This document shows, in pieces, positions 7,699-17,033 of a stretch of 49,809 nucleotides of DNA (its first letter is position 1; every line of letters begins with the position of its first letter). A program made the position numbers and the translations under genes. The stretch comes from Desulfuromonadaceae bacterium (GTDB taxonomy: Bacteria; Desulfobacterota; Desulfuromonadia; Desulfuromonadales; Desulfuromonadaceae). The notes beneath the pieces are model-generated. The model saw nothing but the letters and a program-made list of their open reading frames with translations. It had not been told where the DNA came from and did no database searches. The DNA is taken from assembly GCA_016936455.1 (NCBI GenBank), contig JAFGXV010000052.1, positions 1 through 49,809 on the forward strand, given 5' to 3'.

Positions 7699-8457
7699 AT
7701 GATCTATTCGCAGGTGCAACAGCTCAAACTGGCCTTGACGGGCAGCACAGAAGAACTGAAGGCCTTACTGATCAACAGCGCCGAGGAAGTGCTGCGTGCT
7801 GCCCTGAAAAACATCAACCTCAATGAAGACCATCTCCTGACGCTGCTGCAGCGCCATGACCTGCCGGGAGCCCTGTTCAAACCCCTTTGCGCCCACCCCT
7901 TGTCCCGTCGACAACGGGTAGCACTGCGGCTGATCGACCACCCGGCCTTGCCACCCTTACACCTGAAAAACCTGCTCGACAACCTGCTCCTGTTCGACTT
8001 GCTTAAAGTCTGCCAGCAGCCCGGTCAGGCCACGGACATTCGCATTGCTGCAGAGCAGGCGATTATCCGTCGACTGCCCACGGCTCCTCTGGGCAGCAAA
8101 GTCAGCATAGCGCGCCGCGCCAGCGCCACCGTCCTCACCGCTCTAATCATTGATGGCCACCCGCAGATCATCGAAGCCTGCCTGGACAATCCCCGCCTCA
8201 AAGAAGCGGCCCTGTTTAAATTTCTCAGTGGCAGCACGGCCACGGCAGAGACCATCTCCCAGATCGCGCGCCACCACCGCTGGAACCAGCGCCGCAACAT
8301 CCGTCGGGCGATTCTCAGCCACCGTCTGACGCCACAGGTCTGGTTTCTCCAGTTCCTGCCGTCCATGCCCCCACACGAAGCCCGGCAGCTGCTGCACAGC
8401 CAACGCCTCACCGGCCAGCAGAAGTCCTGGATTCGCGATCACTTCTCTCGGCACTGA
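7699..8457 (+). CDS. Conserved hypothetical protein, helical-repeat type
   Basis: I do not recognise a named family. The 252-residue protein is almost entirely helical, Leu/Ala/Arg/His rich and basic, with HEAT-like units such as LRAALKNINLNEDHLLTLLQ, RQRVALRLIDHPALPP and LIIDGHPQIIEACLDNPRLK. There is no signal peptide or membrane helix. GAGGGGTG precedes both TTG 7696 and ATG 7699; ATG is chosen, and the two differ by one residue. It follows tgt by about 20 bases and ends at a terminator, suggesting one transcript. A scaffold or protein-interaction role is possible but unproven. Confidence 0.8.
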   Translation: MIYSQVQQLKLALTGSTEELKALLINSAEEVLRAALKNINLNEDHLLTLLQRHDLPGALFKPLCAHPLSRRQRVALRLIDHPALPPLHLKNLLDNLLLFDLLKVCQQPGQATDIRIAAEQAIIRRLPTAPLGSKVSIARRASATVLTALIIDGHPQIIEACLDNPRLKEAALFKFLSGSTATAETISQIARHHRWNQRRNIRRAILSHRLTPQVWFLQFLPSMPPHEARQLLHSQRLTGQQKSWIRDHFSRH

Positions 8458-8470
8458 CTCCATCAGGCAC

Positions 8471-8505
8471 AAAAAAACACCGCCCCTGAAAAGGACGGTG
8501 TTTTG
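8471..8505. terminator. Bidirectional terminator
   Basis: AAAACACCG pairs with CGGTGTTTT, extended by CC/GG after a C-A mismatch. It separates the plus-strand hypothetical gene from the convergent rlpA, with A-runs and T-runs on the two sides. Confidence 0.85.
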
Positions 8506-8529
8506 ACAAAAACATCGCACGAAGAACCA

Positions 8530-9276
8530 TCAGTCCACTGCAACAACAAAACTCTGGGCAAACCCTTCCGATCTCAGCCGGATGCGGGCCTGCTCGGCCT
8601 CATCCAGTGACGAATAAAGACCGCTGCGCACCCGGTAGAAACGTTGTCCGTTCACCTGCGCCTCACGCCAGTCGGCAACCCCGTACTGCTTTTTCAGCTC
8701 CTGACACAGGCGCAAAGCGTTCTGCTGAACGGTAAAGGCGCCGACCTGGACGGTGAAGGGGCCATGGAGAACGGAATCGGGCAGGGTGTAGTGGGTCTGA
8801 CCGCTGCGATCCGTAGATTCATAGCCCAAAGCCGTGATACGAACCGGCGCGGTGCCCGGCCCGACAACACCGAGACGGTTTGCAGCCGTGTAGGACAAGT
8901 CGATAATCCGCCCCTCGACGAAGGGTCCACGATCATTGACCCGCACCACCTCGCAGCGTCCATTGCGCTGATTTTCCACCCGGACAAAGATCCCCAAAGG
9001 CAAGGTCTTATGCGCCGCCGTCATGGCGTACATGTCATAGATTTCGCCATTGCTGGTCTTGCGGCCATGAAAATCCTTGCCATACCAGCTGGCCAAGCCC
9101 TCCTCACTGAAGCCGCGATGGTCTAGCAGTGGCGTATAGGTTTGGCCATCGATGCTGTACGGGCGCTGCCAGCCTTTTAGCGGCGTGCCATCGGGCGCGG
9201 TGGTCACCGGCGATGGCCCACTGCAACCTCCCAGCCAGACCGCGGCTACAAACAGCGCCAGAACGGGAAGGCGCAT
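8530..9276 (-). CDS. rlpA: RlpA-type septal lytic transglycosylase lipoprotein with SPOR domain
   Basis: A 248-residue lipoprotein. The signal peptide ends in the lipobox LGGC (Cys18). Residues about 58-150 form the double-psi beta-barrel: ASWYGKDFHGRKTSNGEIYD, TAAHKTLPLG and VRVNDRGPFVEGRIIDLSY. Residues about 170-248 are a SPOR repeat (FTVQVGAFTVQQNALRL, YRVRSGLY) that binds denuded septal glycan. In Pseudomonas, RlpA cleaves naked glycan strands during daughter-cell separation. It starts six bases after the accA stop, so it is the distal gene of the dnaE-accA transcript. Confidence 0.93.
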   Translation of the reverse strand: MRLPVLALFVAAVWLGGCSGPSPVTTAPDGTPLKGWQRPYSIDGQTYTPLLDHRGFSEEGLASWYGKDFHGRKTSNGEIYDMYAMTAAHKTLPLGIFVRVENQRNGRCEVVRVNDRGPFVEGRIIDLSYTAANRLGVVGPGTAPVRITALGYESTDRSGQTHYTLPDSVLHGPFTVQVGAFTVQQNALRLCQELKKQYGVADWREAQVNGQRFYRVRSGLYSSLDEAEQARIRLRSEGFAQSFVVAVD

Positions 9277-9282
9277 GCGCTG

Positions 9283-10254
9283 CTATTCTTCCCCGGCTGC
9301 GGCCTCGGCCAGCACCGTCATGGCGCGGAACTTATCATAACGCTGTGCCACCAGTTCGTCGCCGGTCAAGCCCTGCAGCGCCGCCAGTTGTTCCTTCAAC
9401 GCTTCCTTGACCGAAGCGGCTGCGGCCGGGATATCATTATGCGCACCACCAAGAGGCTCGCTGATCACGGCATCAATGATACAGCCCAGCTCCTGAATAT
9501 CCGCTGCCGTCAGTTTCAGCGCTTCCGCCGCCTGGGGGCCCTTGGTGCCGTCGCTCCACAAAATCGCCGCACAGCCCTCGGGCGAGATGACGGAATAAAC
9601 GGAATACTCCATCATCAGAACCCGGTTGCCCACGGCAATGGCCAGTGCGCCACCAGAACCACCCTCACCGGTGACAGTCACGATTACCGGCACCTTCAGC
9701 GCCGCCATCTCGCGCAGATTGCGGGCAATGGCTTCAGCCTGGCCACGCTCTTCGGCACCGATACCAGGATAGGCCCCGGGGGTATCAACAAAGGTGAAGA
9801 TCGGCAGGCCAAACTGCTCGGCCATCTTCATGATACGCAGCGCCTTGCGATAGCCTTCGGGATTGGGCATGCCAAAATTCCGCGCCACTTTCTCCTTGGT
9901 ATCGCGTCCCTTCTGGTGACCGATCACGGCGCAGGGCTGACCATCGAGACGTGCGAAGCCGCAGACCAGGGCCGCGTCATCGGCGAAATTGCGGTCGCCA
10001 TGCAGCTCAAACCAGTCGGTAAATACATGCTGGATAAAATCAAGGGTAAAGGGACGGTTCGGATGACGGGCCAGCTGGGTCCGCTGCCAGCGGGTCAGCT
10101 TGGAAAAAATATCTTCGCGCAGCTTCTGGGCTTTCTTTTCCAGCTTCTGCAACTCGCTAGTGAAATCTACGTCTTCCGTGGAATACTCACGCAGTTCGTG
10201 AATCTTTTTTTCCAGATCAACCAGCGGCTTTTCAAAATCCAGATAGGCTTGCAT
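9283..10254 (-). CDS. accA: Acetyl-CoA carboxylase carboxyltransferase subunit alpha
   Basis: A 323-residue AccA, the usual length. With AccD it transfers CO2 from carboxybiotin to acetyl-CoA, giving malonyl-CoA, the first committed step of fatty-acid synthesis. Seen: an N-terminal helical part ([20 protein letters not shown]), [40 protein letters not shown] and [20 protein letters not shown], the crotonase-fold oxyanion region. ATG 10254 has GGGAGAG upstream; the frame extends nine codons further without a ribosome site. It follows dnaE, a common pairing, and accD is not in the window. Confidence 0.97.
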   Translation of the reverse strand: MQAYLDFEKPLVDLEKKIHELREYSTEDVDFTSELQKLEKKAQKLREDIFSKLTRWQRTQLARHPNRPFTLDFIQHVFTDWFELHGDRNFADDAALVCGFARLDGQPCAVIGHQKGRDTKEKVARNFGMPNPEGYRKALRIMKMAEQFGLPIFTFVDTPGAYPGIGAEERGQAEAIARNLREMAALKVPVIVTVTGEGGSGGALAIAVGNRVLMMEYSVYSVISPEGCAAILWSDGTKGPQAAEALKLTAADIQELGCIIDAVISEPLGGAHNDIPAAAASVKEALKEQLAALQGLTGDELVAQRYDKFRAMTVLAEAAAGEE

Positions 10255-10366
10255 GGACACTCTCCCGTCGCGCCAGGCCAAACGAGGCTTCCCGCCTGCC
10301 GCAGCTTATTTATCAAAAAATCTTGTCGAATCCCGTTTTCAGCTTAACCGGGGTATCTTATCCGAA

Positions 10367-13300
10367 TCACTCAAATGTGACAACATTGTATCCGAACAAT
10401 TTTTCCACCGCCTGAACGAACTCGTCGCTGGCCTCGACGCCCAGCTCCTTGGCGGCCCGGATGCGGGTTTCACTGCGATTGGGAACAATCATCTGCAACT
10501 CGACCACGCACGGACCACTGTAGCGCATCATGGTATGCTTGAGGCTCTGCAGCTGATCATCCGTCAGCCCGGGAGTGGTCAACCGGATGCTGATCTTGCG
10601 GGTCTGCCGCTGTTTCACCTCATGCAGCGGCGAAATCTCCGTGGCCAGGATCTTGCTGCTCTCCTCGCCGGCATCCAGGGTGCCCGTAACCATCAGCGGC
10701 TCGTCACCCTGCAGATGTTCCATGGCGGCCTGAAAAGCCTCGGGGAAAACCACCACCTCCACCGCGCCCGCCAGATCTTCAAGGGAGACAAACGCCATGC
10801 GATCCCCCTTCTTCGTCACCAACTCCTTCATACTGGCCACCATGCCACAGACCTTGACCTCGGATTTGTCCGCCAGTTCGGACAGACCAGAGGTATCGCA
10901 GGTGGCGAAACGCTTGATTTCCTCGCCAAACCGCGCCAGCGGATGGCCGGTGATGTAAAAACCGAGGGCCTCTTTCTCATAAAGCAGACGCTCGCGGTCC
11001 GGCCACTCCTCGATATCCGGCAGCTCGCCATAGCCGGTACCGTCCTGAGAGACCATTTCGTCCATGCCGAACAAGGACTCCTGCCCCATCTGGCGTTCGC
11101 GCTGCAACCGCTGGCCCACATCCATAGCCTCTTCCAGAACCGCCATGTACTGGGCACGACGCCCGCCGAGGGAATCGAAGGCGCCACAGCGGATCAGGGC
11201 CTCAAGCACCTTTTTGTTGACCTTGGTCAGCTCGACCCGCTCACAGAACTCGTGCAGGCTGGCGTAGGGCTTGACCTCGCGCTCCTGAATGATCGATTCC
11301 AGCGCGGCGCTACCCACCCCCTTGACCGCACCGAGACCAAAGCGCATCGCCTTGTCGTGAACGGTAAAAGAACGCACCGAGGCATTGATGTCGGGCGGAA
11401 GAACCTCAATACCCATGCTGCGGACCTCAGCGATATTCTTGATCACCTTATCGGTGTTTTCCATATCCTCGGTCAACAGGGCCGCCATGAATTCGACGGG
11501 ATAATGGGCCTTGAGATACGCGGTATGGTAGGCGACCAGGGCATAGGCCGCAGAGTGGGACTTGTTGAACCCATAGGCGGCAAACATGGCCATCAGATCA
11601 AACACGGCTTCGGCTTTTTTCAGATCGAGCTTGTTTTCCTTGGCCCCGGCAAGGAACAGTTCTTTCTGTTTTTCCATCTCCTCGGCCTTCTTCTTACCCA
11701 TGGCACGCCGCAACAGATCGGCGCCGCCGAGGGAGTAGTTGGCCAGCACCTGGGCGATGAGCATAACCTGCTCCTGGTAGACGATAACGCCGTAGGTGTC
11801 CTTGAGAATGGGTTCGAGCTGAGGGAAATCGTAGACGATCTCCTTTTTGCCATGCTTGCGCAAAATGAAATCGTCCACCATGCCCGAGCCAAGGGGGCCA
11901 GGACGATAGAGGGCACAGGCGGCAATAATATCCTCAAAGCAGCTGGGCTTGAGTTTGATCAGCAACTCCTTCATGCCCGAGGATTCAAGCTGGAACACGC
12001 CAGTCGTATCCCCATGGGACAGCAGCTGATAGGTCGCTTCATCATCGGTAGGCAGCAGCGCCAGATCGAAAGCCGCGTCCTTCTTGGCCCGGATCAGGCG
12101 CACCGCATTATCCAGCACCGTCAGAGTCTTGAGGCCCAGGAAGTCGAACTTGACCAGACCGATCTTCTCGACATAGCTCATGGCAAACTGGGTCACCTGA
12201 CCGCCGGACTTGGGGTCCGTATACAGCGGCAGGTACTCGGTCAGCGGCTTGGGCGTCACCACCACGCCGGCGGCATGGGTCGAAGCGTGGCGCGTCAGGC
12301 CCTCCAGACGCAGGGCAATGTTCAGCAGTTCCTTGACCCGCACATCGGCCTTGGCCAGTTCCTGGATGCGGGGCTCCTGCTTCATGGCATCTTTGAGGGT
12401 GATGTTGAGGACGGCCGGCACCAGCTTGGAAATTTTTTCCACCTCGTTGTAAGGCATGTTCAGGGCACGGCCAACATCCTTGATGACACCCTTGGCGCCC
12501 AAAGTGCCGAAGGTGATGATCTGCGCCACGTTCGGCACGCCGTATTTCTGCTGCACATAGTGAATGACCTCTTCACGGCCGTAGATGCAGAAGTCGACGT
12601 CGATATCCGGCATGGAGATGCGTTCGGGGTTGAGAAAGCGCTCAAACAGCAGGTCGTAGGGAATCGGATCGATATCGGTGATGCGAATAGCGTAGGCTAC
12701 CAGGCTGCCCGCCGCGCTGCCGCGCCCGGGGCCAACGGGGATGTCATGGTCCTTGGCCCAGTTGATAAAATCGGCAACGATGAGAAAATAGCCCGGGAAG
12801 CCCATCTGCTTGATGGTGCCAAGCTCGCGCTCCAACCGATCGCGATAGACCTGTTCGCACTCGGCATCAAAATCCAGTCGCTGGCTGCGAATGACTTTCA
12901 GCCGCTCTTCCAGCCCCTGCCGCGCCATCTCTTCCAGCACCTGATCGAGACTTTTATCCGCCGGTTTTTCATACTGCGGAAAATGGTAGGTCTTGAAGTC
13001 AAAATCCAGATTGCAGCGCTGGGCAATGGCCACCGTGTTGCTCAGGGCCTCCGGCACATGGGAAAACAGGGCCGCCATCTCCTCGGGCGTCCGCACATAA
13101 AAGCCGTCGTTGGCAAAACGCATGCGCTTGTCGTCATCCATGGTTTTGCCGGTCTGGATACAGAGCAGCACTTCATGGGCATAAGCGTCTTCCCGCGTCA
13201 GGTAGTGGCAATCATTGGTCGCCACCAGCGGCAGACCCAGCTCGCGACTCAGACTGATCAGCCCCTCGTTGGCCGTCGACTGCTCGGGGATGTTGTTTTC

Positions 13301-13840
13301 CTGCAGTTCCAGATAAAAGCGCTCGCGATCAAAGACCTGAGCGATCTCCCCGGCCCGCTGTCGCGCCTCGTCCAGACGACCCAGATTGATCAGCGTCGGA
13401 ATTTCGCCACCCAGACAGGCGCTCATGGCAATCAAGCCATCGTTGTACTGACGCAGCAGTTCCCAGTCGATGCGCGGCTTGTAGTAAAATCCCTCCCGGT
13501 ACGCTGACGAGACCAGATGGCACAGGTTACGGTAGCCCGTCTGGTTCTTGCACAACAGCACCAGATGATAGGACGCCTCGGAGGACCCACGCGCGTTTTT
13601 CTTATCAAACCGGCTCTCCGGCGCAACATACACCTCACAGCCAATAATCGGCTTGATCCCGGCGGCGGTAGCCTTGGTATAAAACTCGACAGCACCGAAC
13701 ATGTTGCCGTGATCGGTAATAGCCACAGCCGGCATTTTGCATTCCTTGACGCGCTCGATCAGATCCGGAATGCGAATGGCCCCGTCAAGCAGGCTGTACT
13801 GGCTGTGCAGATGAAGATGGACGAAATGGGCATGTTCCAT
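10367..13840 (-). CDS. dnaE: DNA polymerase III subunit alpha
   Basis: An 1157-residue replicative polymerase of the DnaE1 type. The N-terminal PHP domain starts FVHLHLHSQYSLLDGAIRI. The palm has PDIDVDF near residue 400 with two catalytic Asp, and VKFDFLGLKTLTVL with the third. A tandem HhH region (AVKGVGSAALESI) and an OB fold (VCGMVASMKELVTKKGDRMA) follow, with a C-terminal tau-binding part. ATG 13840 (MEHAHFVHLH) is chosen because the 22 extra upstream residues are outside the family. It is flanked by maf and accA in the same orientation. Confidence 0.97.
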   Translation of the reverse strand: MEHAHFVHLHLHSQYSLLDGAIRIPDLIERVKECKMPAVAITDHGNMFGAVEFYTKATAAGIKPIIGCEVYVAPESRFDKKNARGSSEASYHLVLLCKNQTGYRNLCHLVSSAYREGFYYKPRIDWELLRQYNDGLIAMSACLGGEIPTLINLGRLDEARQRAGEIAQVFDRERFYLELQENNIPEQSTANEGLISLSRELGLPLVATNDCHYLTREDAYAHEVLLCIQTGKTMDDDKRMRFANDGFYVRTPEEMAALFSHVPEALSNTVAIAQRCNLDFDFKTYHFPQYEKPADKSLDQVLEEMARQGLEERLKVIRSQRLDFDAECEQVYRDRLERELGTIKQMGFPGYFLIVADFINWAKDHDIPVGPGRGSAAGSLVAYAIRITDIDPIPYDLLFERFLNPERISMPDIDVDFCIYGREEVIHYVQQKYGVPNVAQIITFGTLGAKGVIKDVGRALNMPYNEVEKISKLVPAVLNITLKDAMKQEPRIQELAKADVRVKELLNIALRLEGLTRHASTHAAGVVVTPKPLTEYLPLYTDPKSGGQVTQFAMSYVEKIGLVKFDFLGLKTLTVLDNAVRLIRAKKDAAFDLALLPTDDEATYQLLSHGDTTGVFQLESSGMKELLIKLKPSCFEDIIAACALYRPGPLGSGMVDDFILRKHGKKEIVYDFPQLEPILKDTYGVIVYQEQVMLIAQVLANYSLGGADLLRRAMGKKKAEEMEKQKELFLAGAKENKLDLKKAEAVFDLMAMFAAYGFNKSHSAAYALVAYHTAYLKAHYPVEFMAALLTEDMENTDKVIKNIAEVRSMGIEVLPPDINASVRSFTVHDKAMRFGLGAVKGVGSAALESIIQEREVKPYASLHEFCERVELTKVNKKVLEALIRCGAFDSLGGRRAQYMAVLEEAMDVGQRLQRERQMGQESLFGMDEMVSQDGTGYGELPDIEEWPDRERLLYEKEALGFYITGHPLARFGEEIKRFATCDTSGLSELADKSEVKVCGMVASMKELVTKKGDRMAFVSLEDLAGAVEVVVFPEAFQAAMEHLQGDEPLMVTGTLDAGEESSKILATEISPLHEVKQRQTRKISIRLTTPGLTDDQLQSLKHTMMRYSGPCVVELQMIVPNRSETRIRAAKELGVEASDEFVQAVEKLFGYNVVTFE

Positions 13841-13877
13841 GGATAGCGACGACCTGTTCAACAAAAGGGAGAAATAA

Positions 13878-14474
13878 TTAAGAGCAGGAGGACAGGGGAT
13901 CAACACCGAACTGGAGCAGCATATCCGTCAGACGCAGCAGAGGCAGACCGATCAGAGCGGTATAATCCTCTCCTTCCATGCTGGCCATCAGCGCAATGCC
14001 CAGTCCTTCAATCTTGAATGCACCGGCGCAGTCGACCGGCTGCTCCCGCTCGACATAGCGGGCAATCTGCTCCGAGCTGAGTGCTCGCAGCGTGACGGTA
14101 AAGGGCACGAAATCACTCTGCAACCGACCATTGCGGGCATCGAACAAGGTCACACCCGTATAAAAGGTGTGCTTTTTACCAGCCATCTGCTGCAGCTGAC
14201 GACGAGCCGCAGCGAGCGTTCCCGGCTTGCCGAGAATGCGCCCGCGCGGATCGACAAACACCTGGTCGGCTCCGATGATCAGCGACTGCGGGAACCGCTC
14301 GGCGAGACTGCGCGCCTTGCCCGTTGCCAGATGCTTGACCAGCAGTTCCGGTGAAACCTGCTGATCAATCTGTTCTTCATAGTCAGGGGCAACCGCCTCG
14401 AACGGTAACCCGAGCTGCCGCAGCAGCTGGCGACGATAGGGACTGGTCGAGGCCAGGATCAGGGACGCAGCCAT
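13878..14474 (-). CDS. maf: Maf-family nucleoside triphosphate pyrophosphatase
   Basis: A 198-residue Maf protein. The family hydrolyses non-canonical or modified NTPs (dTTP/UTP or m7GTP types) to monophosphates and is linked to septum control. Motifs: LILASTSPYRRQLLRQLGL at the N terminus, ARSLAERFPQSLIIGADQVF, GKPGTLAAARRQLQQMAGK and CAGAFKIEGLG. The QVF/FKIEG variations leave the subfamily (YhdE or YceF) open. ATG 14474 has AAGG at a suitable distance; TTG 14480 is too close to it. It ends 37 bases before dnaE. Confidence 0.93.
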   Translation of the reverse strand: MAASLILASTSPYRRQLLRQLGLPFEAVAPDYEEQIDQQVSPELLVKHLATGKARSLAERFPQSLIIGADQVFVDPRGRILGKPGTLAAARRQLQQMAGKKHTFYTGVTLFDARNGRLQSDFVPFTVTLRALSSEQIARYVEREQPVDCAGAFKIEGLGIALMASMEGEDYTALIGLPLLRLTDMLLQFGVDPLSSCS

Positions 14475-14484
14475 GCTCAAGACC

Positions 14485-15840
14485 TTATGCGGAAAGCTGG
14501 GCCAACCGGGCGAGCAGCTCAGCCGTCTTCTTCTCCATCAGAGCCTGATCAGCGCGGGACTCCACATTCAGGCGCACCACCGGCTCGGTGTTGGAGCTGC
14601 GCAGATTAAAGCGCCAGTCGCCGAAATCCATGCTCAAACCATCGACATGAGAAATCGAGTGCGCCTGAGATCCGTACTCCTGCTCCAGAGCCTTGAGGGC
14701 CCCGGGAGCATCGGCCACAGTACGATTGATTTCACCGCTGGCCGGATAGGCCGCAATGCGTTCGGCCACCAGTGCCGACAGCGGACGACCGCTACGAGCG
14801 ATCAATTCCAGCACCAGCAACCAGGGAATCATGCCGCTGTCACAATAGGAAAAATCACGGAAATAGTGATGAGCGCTCATTTCGCCGCCATACACGGCAT
14901 TCTCCCGGCGCATCACTTCCTTGATAAAGGCATGGCCGGACTTGCTTTCCACTGCAATACCGTTCCCGGCCGCGACGATATCAAAGGTGTTCCAGACCAG
15001 CCGTGGATCATGAACGATTTTCTCGCCCGGCTTTTTCGCCAGGAATGCTTCAGCCAGCAGGCCGACAATGTAATAGCCTTCGATGAACTGGCCTTTCTCG
15101 TCAAACAGAAAGCAGCGGTCAAAGTCCCCATCCCAGGCAATCCCGGCCATAGCCTGATTGGCCAGCACGGCATCGGCCGTGGCACTGCGATTCTCAGGCA
15201 GCAGCGGATTGGGAATGCCATTGGGGAAGCGCCCGTTCGGCTCGTGATGGACACGGATCAGCTCGCACGGCAGATGCGGTGCCAACGCGTCGATAACCGG
15301 TCCGGCACAGCCATTACCGGCATTGACCACCACCGGCCCCCTGGGCAGAGCCGCGGCATCGACATAAGACAACAGGTGCTGGATATAGGCGTCACGCACA
15401 TCCAGCGACTCCACTGAACCGAAGCGGTGCGGATCGGGAAAATCCGCCTCTTCCGCCAGACGACGGATCTCCTGCAGGCCGGTATCGGCACTGATGGGTT
15501 TTGACTGCTCACGGACGAACTTCAGTCCGTTGTAATCCATCGGATTATGGCTGGCGGTGACCATGATTCCGCCGTCAACACCGGTATGAGCGGTGGCGAA
15601 ATAGACCTCTTCGGTCCCGCACAATCCGATATCGAGCACATCGACCCCCGCCTCCGTCAATCCGAGGCACAGAGCCTGACTGAGCAATGGGCTGGTCAAA
15701 CGGACGTCGTGGCCGACCACCACCCGCTTGGGATTCAAGAACTGGGCATAAGCCCGGCCGATACGGTAGACGATCTCTTCATCAAGTTCATCGGGGATAC
15801 GGCCACGGACATCATAGGCTTTGAAGCAGGTCAGTTGCAT
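14485..15840 (-). CDS. manB: Phosphomannomutase/phosphoglucomutase, CpsG-like
   Basis: A 451-residue alpha-D-phosphohexomutase that interconverts mannose-6-P/1-P (and possibly glucose) for GDP-mannose and envelope polysaccharides. The sequence is strikingly like E. coli Cps[21 protein letters not shown], the phosphoserine loop [12 protein letters not shown], the metal loop [20 protein letters not shown], the sugar loop [13 protein letters not shown] and the phosphate-binding [15 protein letters not shown]. It lies between gmhB and maf, pointing to surface-sugar supply. Substrate preference cannot be fixed from sequence alone. Confidence 0.95.
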   Translation of the reverse strand: MQLTCFKAYDVRGRIPDELDEEIVYRIGRAYAQFLNPKRVVVGHDVRLTSPLLSQALCLGLTEAGVDVLDIGLCGTEEVYFATAHTGVDGGIMVTASHNPMDYNGLKFVREQSKPISADTGLQEIRRLAEEADFPDPHRFGSVESLDVRDAYIQHLLSYVDAAALPRGPVVVNAGNGCAGPVIDALAPHLPCELIRVHHEPNGRFPNGIPNPLLPENRSATADAVLANQAMAGIAWDGDFDRCFLFDEKGQFIEGYYIVGLLAEAFLAKKPGEKIVHDPRLVWNTFDIVAAGNGIAVESKSGHAFIKEVMRRENAVYGGEMSAHHYFRDFSYCDSGMIPWLLVLELIARSGRPLSALVAERIAAYPASGEINRTVADAPGALKALEQEYGSQAHSISHVDGLSMDFGDWRFNLRSSNTEPVVRLNVESRADQALMEKKTAELLARLAQLSA

Positions 15841-15899
15841 GAGGAGAATCCTTTGCTTAAAAAGGCAAAAACGGCACCCGGATCACGAAGTCTAAAGCG

Positions 15900-15973
15900 G
15901 CAGTTTAACCGCGCCAACCACAGGCGTCAACCAATCCGGCTCGGCCGCCCAGAGACAAAAGGGATTAAACTGC
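15900..15973. repeat. Separated inverted repeat in the gmhB-manB gap
   Basis: GCAGTTTAA (15900-15908) and TTAAACTGC (15965-15973) are perfect 9-base inverted copies 56 bases apart in the 186-base gap. They could be two operator half-sites or the base of an RNA stem. Otherwise the gap shows no gene. Confidence 0.35.
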
Positions 15974-16026
15974 AAAAACAAAGCGTTCTCTTCGCACCCC
16001 ATCTCCGATGACAAGCTACACCAACG

Positions 16027-16596
16027 CTAGCACGACGGGCCAAGAATCCGATCGACGGCGTCGCTCAGATTGTCACAGACCGGCACCCCCTCGAAATCTT
16101 CTCCCAGTGCGTCTTTTGTCTTGCGGCCATGCCCGGTCAGCACCAGCAAAGAAGAAGCGCCCGCCGCTCGTCCGGCCTCCACATCGACCCACTTGTCCCC
16201 CACCATGAAAGAAGAGGTCAAATCGATGCCCAGATCGGTCGCCGCCTGCATCAGCATGCCGGGAGCTCCCTTGCGACAGGAGCAGGGCCCCACATAGGGC
16301 GGATTTCCCTTCTCCGGGTGGTGAGGACAATAATAGAAGGCATCAATCCGAGCGCCCTGTCTGGCCAGTTGATCCGCCATCACCTGATGCAATCGACAGA
16401 CGTCCGCTTCTGCGTAATAGCCCCGGGCAACTCCCGACTGATTGGTTACCACCACGACCAGGAGTCCCGCCTCGTTCAGGCGACGGATGGCCGCGGCGAC
16501 GCCGGGCAAAAAAACCAGATCTTGCGGACGATAGAGATAATCCACCTCTTCGTTAATGGTGCCGTCCCGGTCCAAAAAAACAGCAGAACGTGACAT
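16027..16596 (-). CDS. gmhB: D-glycero-beta-D-manno-heptose 1,7-bisphosphate 7-phosphatase
   Basis: A 189-residue HAD phosphatase that removes the 7-phosphate of heptose bisphosphate in ADP-heptose synthesis for the LPS inner core. Residues 6-15 (VFLDRDGTIN) hold the nucleophile Asp9 and acid/base Asp11. The GmhB-type zinc loop is present: CPHHPEKG, then CSCRKG, giving the Cys-His/Cys-Cys ligands. VVTNQSGVARGYY and MVGDKWVDVEAGRAAG complete HAD motifs II and IV. AAGGA lies upstream of the ATG. No other heptose gene is in the window; it precedes manB. Confidence 0.95.
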   Translation of the reverse strand: MSRSAVFLDRDGTINEEVDYLYRPQDLVFLPGVAAAIRRLNEAGLLVVVVTNQSGVARGYYAEADVCRLHQVMADQLARQGARIDAFYYCPHHPEKGNPPYVGPCSCRKGAPGMLMQAATDLGIDLTSSFMVGDKWVDVEAGRAAGASSLLVLTGHGRKTKDALGEDFEGVPVCDNLSDAVDRILGPSC

Positions 16597-16630
16597 GGTA
16601 AAAAATCCTTATAAAAAATTCATAAGCTAC

Positions 16631-16658
16631 TTTACATTTCAAAAAACAAATCTATTCT
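16631..16658 (+). promoter_or_regulatory. Candidate sigma-70 promoter for the ComEA-like gene
   Basis: TTTACA (16631-16636) and TATTCT (16653-16658) with a 16-base spacer lie about 37 bases before ATG 16695, in the A/T-rich gap between divergent genes. Confidence 0.5.
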
Positions 16659-16694
16659 TTGACGATCCATTTACCCCCAACAAGGAGAAATCAC

Positions 16695-16973
16695 ATGGTT
16701 CAACGTCTTATCCGTTCATTCCTTCTACTGGTCCTTCTGCTGACACTGATGGCTCCCGGTGCCGTCATTTCGGCGGCACTGATCAACATCAACACCGCCA
16801 CCGCTGAACAGCTGCAACAGGTTCAAGGCATCGGTCCGTCAACGGCCGAAAAGATCGTGGCCTACCGGCAGCAGCACGGCGCATTCACCAGTCTCGACCA
16901 ACTGGTTGAAATCAAGGGGATCGGAGAAAAATCTCTGGCCAAAATAAGCGGGCAGCTTTCTCTCGAACAGTGA
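16695..16973 (+). CDS. Secreted ComEA-like helix-hairpin-helix protein
   Basis: A 92-residue protein. Residues 1-27 form a signal peptide with a long Leu-rich core. Residues 28-92 hold a tandem HhH: ININTATAEQLQQVQGIGPS (first GIG hairpin) and LVEIKGIGEKSLAKISGQ (second). This domain binds double-stranded DNA without sequence preference, as in ComEA of DNA-uptake systems. AAGGAG precedes ATG 16695. There is no anchor beyond the signal peptide, so it is likely periplasmic. No com or pil gene is adjacent; competence is possible but not shown. Confidence 0.88.
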   Translation: MVQRLIRSFLLLVLLLTLMAPGAVISAALININTATAEQLQQVQGIGPSTAEKIVAYRQQHGAFTSLDQLVEIKGIGEKSLAKISGQLSLEQ

Positions 16974-16995
16974 TCGCCCGGAACACCAGAAAGCG

Positions 16996-17028
16996 AAAAG
17001 GGAGGGCCGACCAGCGCCCTCCCTTTTT
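16996..17028. terminator. Bidirectional rho-independent terminator
   Basis: AAAAGGGAGGGC pairs with GCCCTCCCTTTTT around an 8-base loop. It serves the ComEA-like gene on the plus strand and can serve guaA (stop at 17034) on the minus strand. Confidence 0.9.
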
Positions 17029-17033
17029 GCCCT

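Noticed and set aside
10253..13507. A 1084-codon plus-strand open frame
   Set aside because: It lies opposite dnaE and accA, whose family motifs are clear on the minus strand; the translation is His/Gln/Leu/Gly rich, as expected of an antisense frame in G+C-rich coding DNA.
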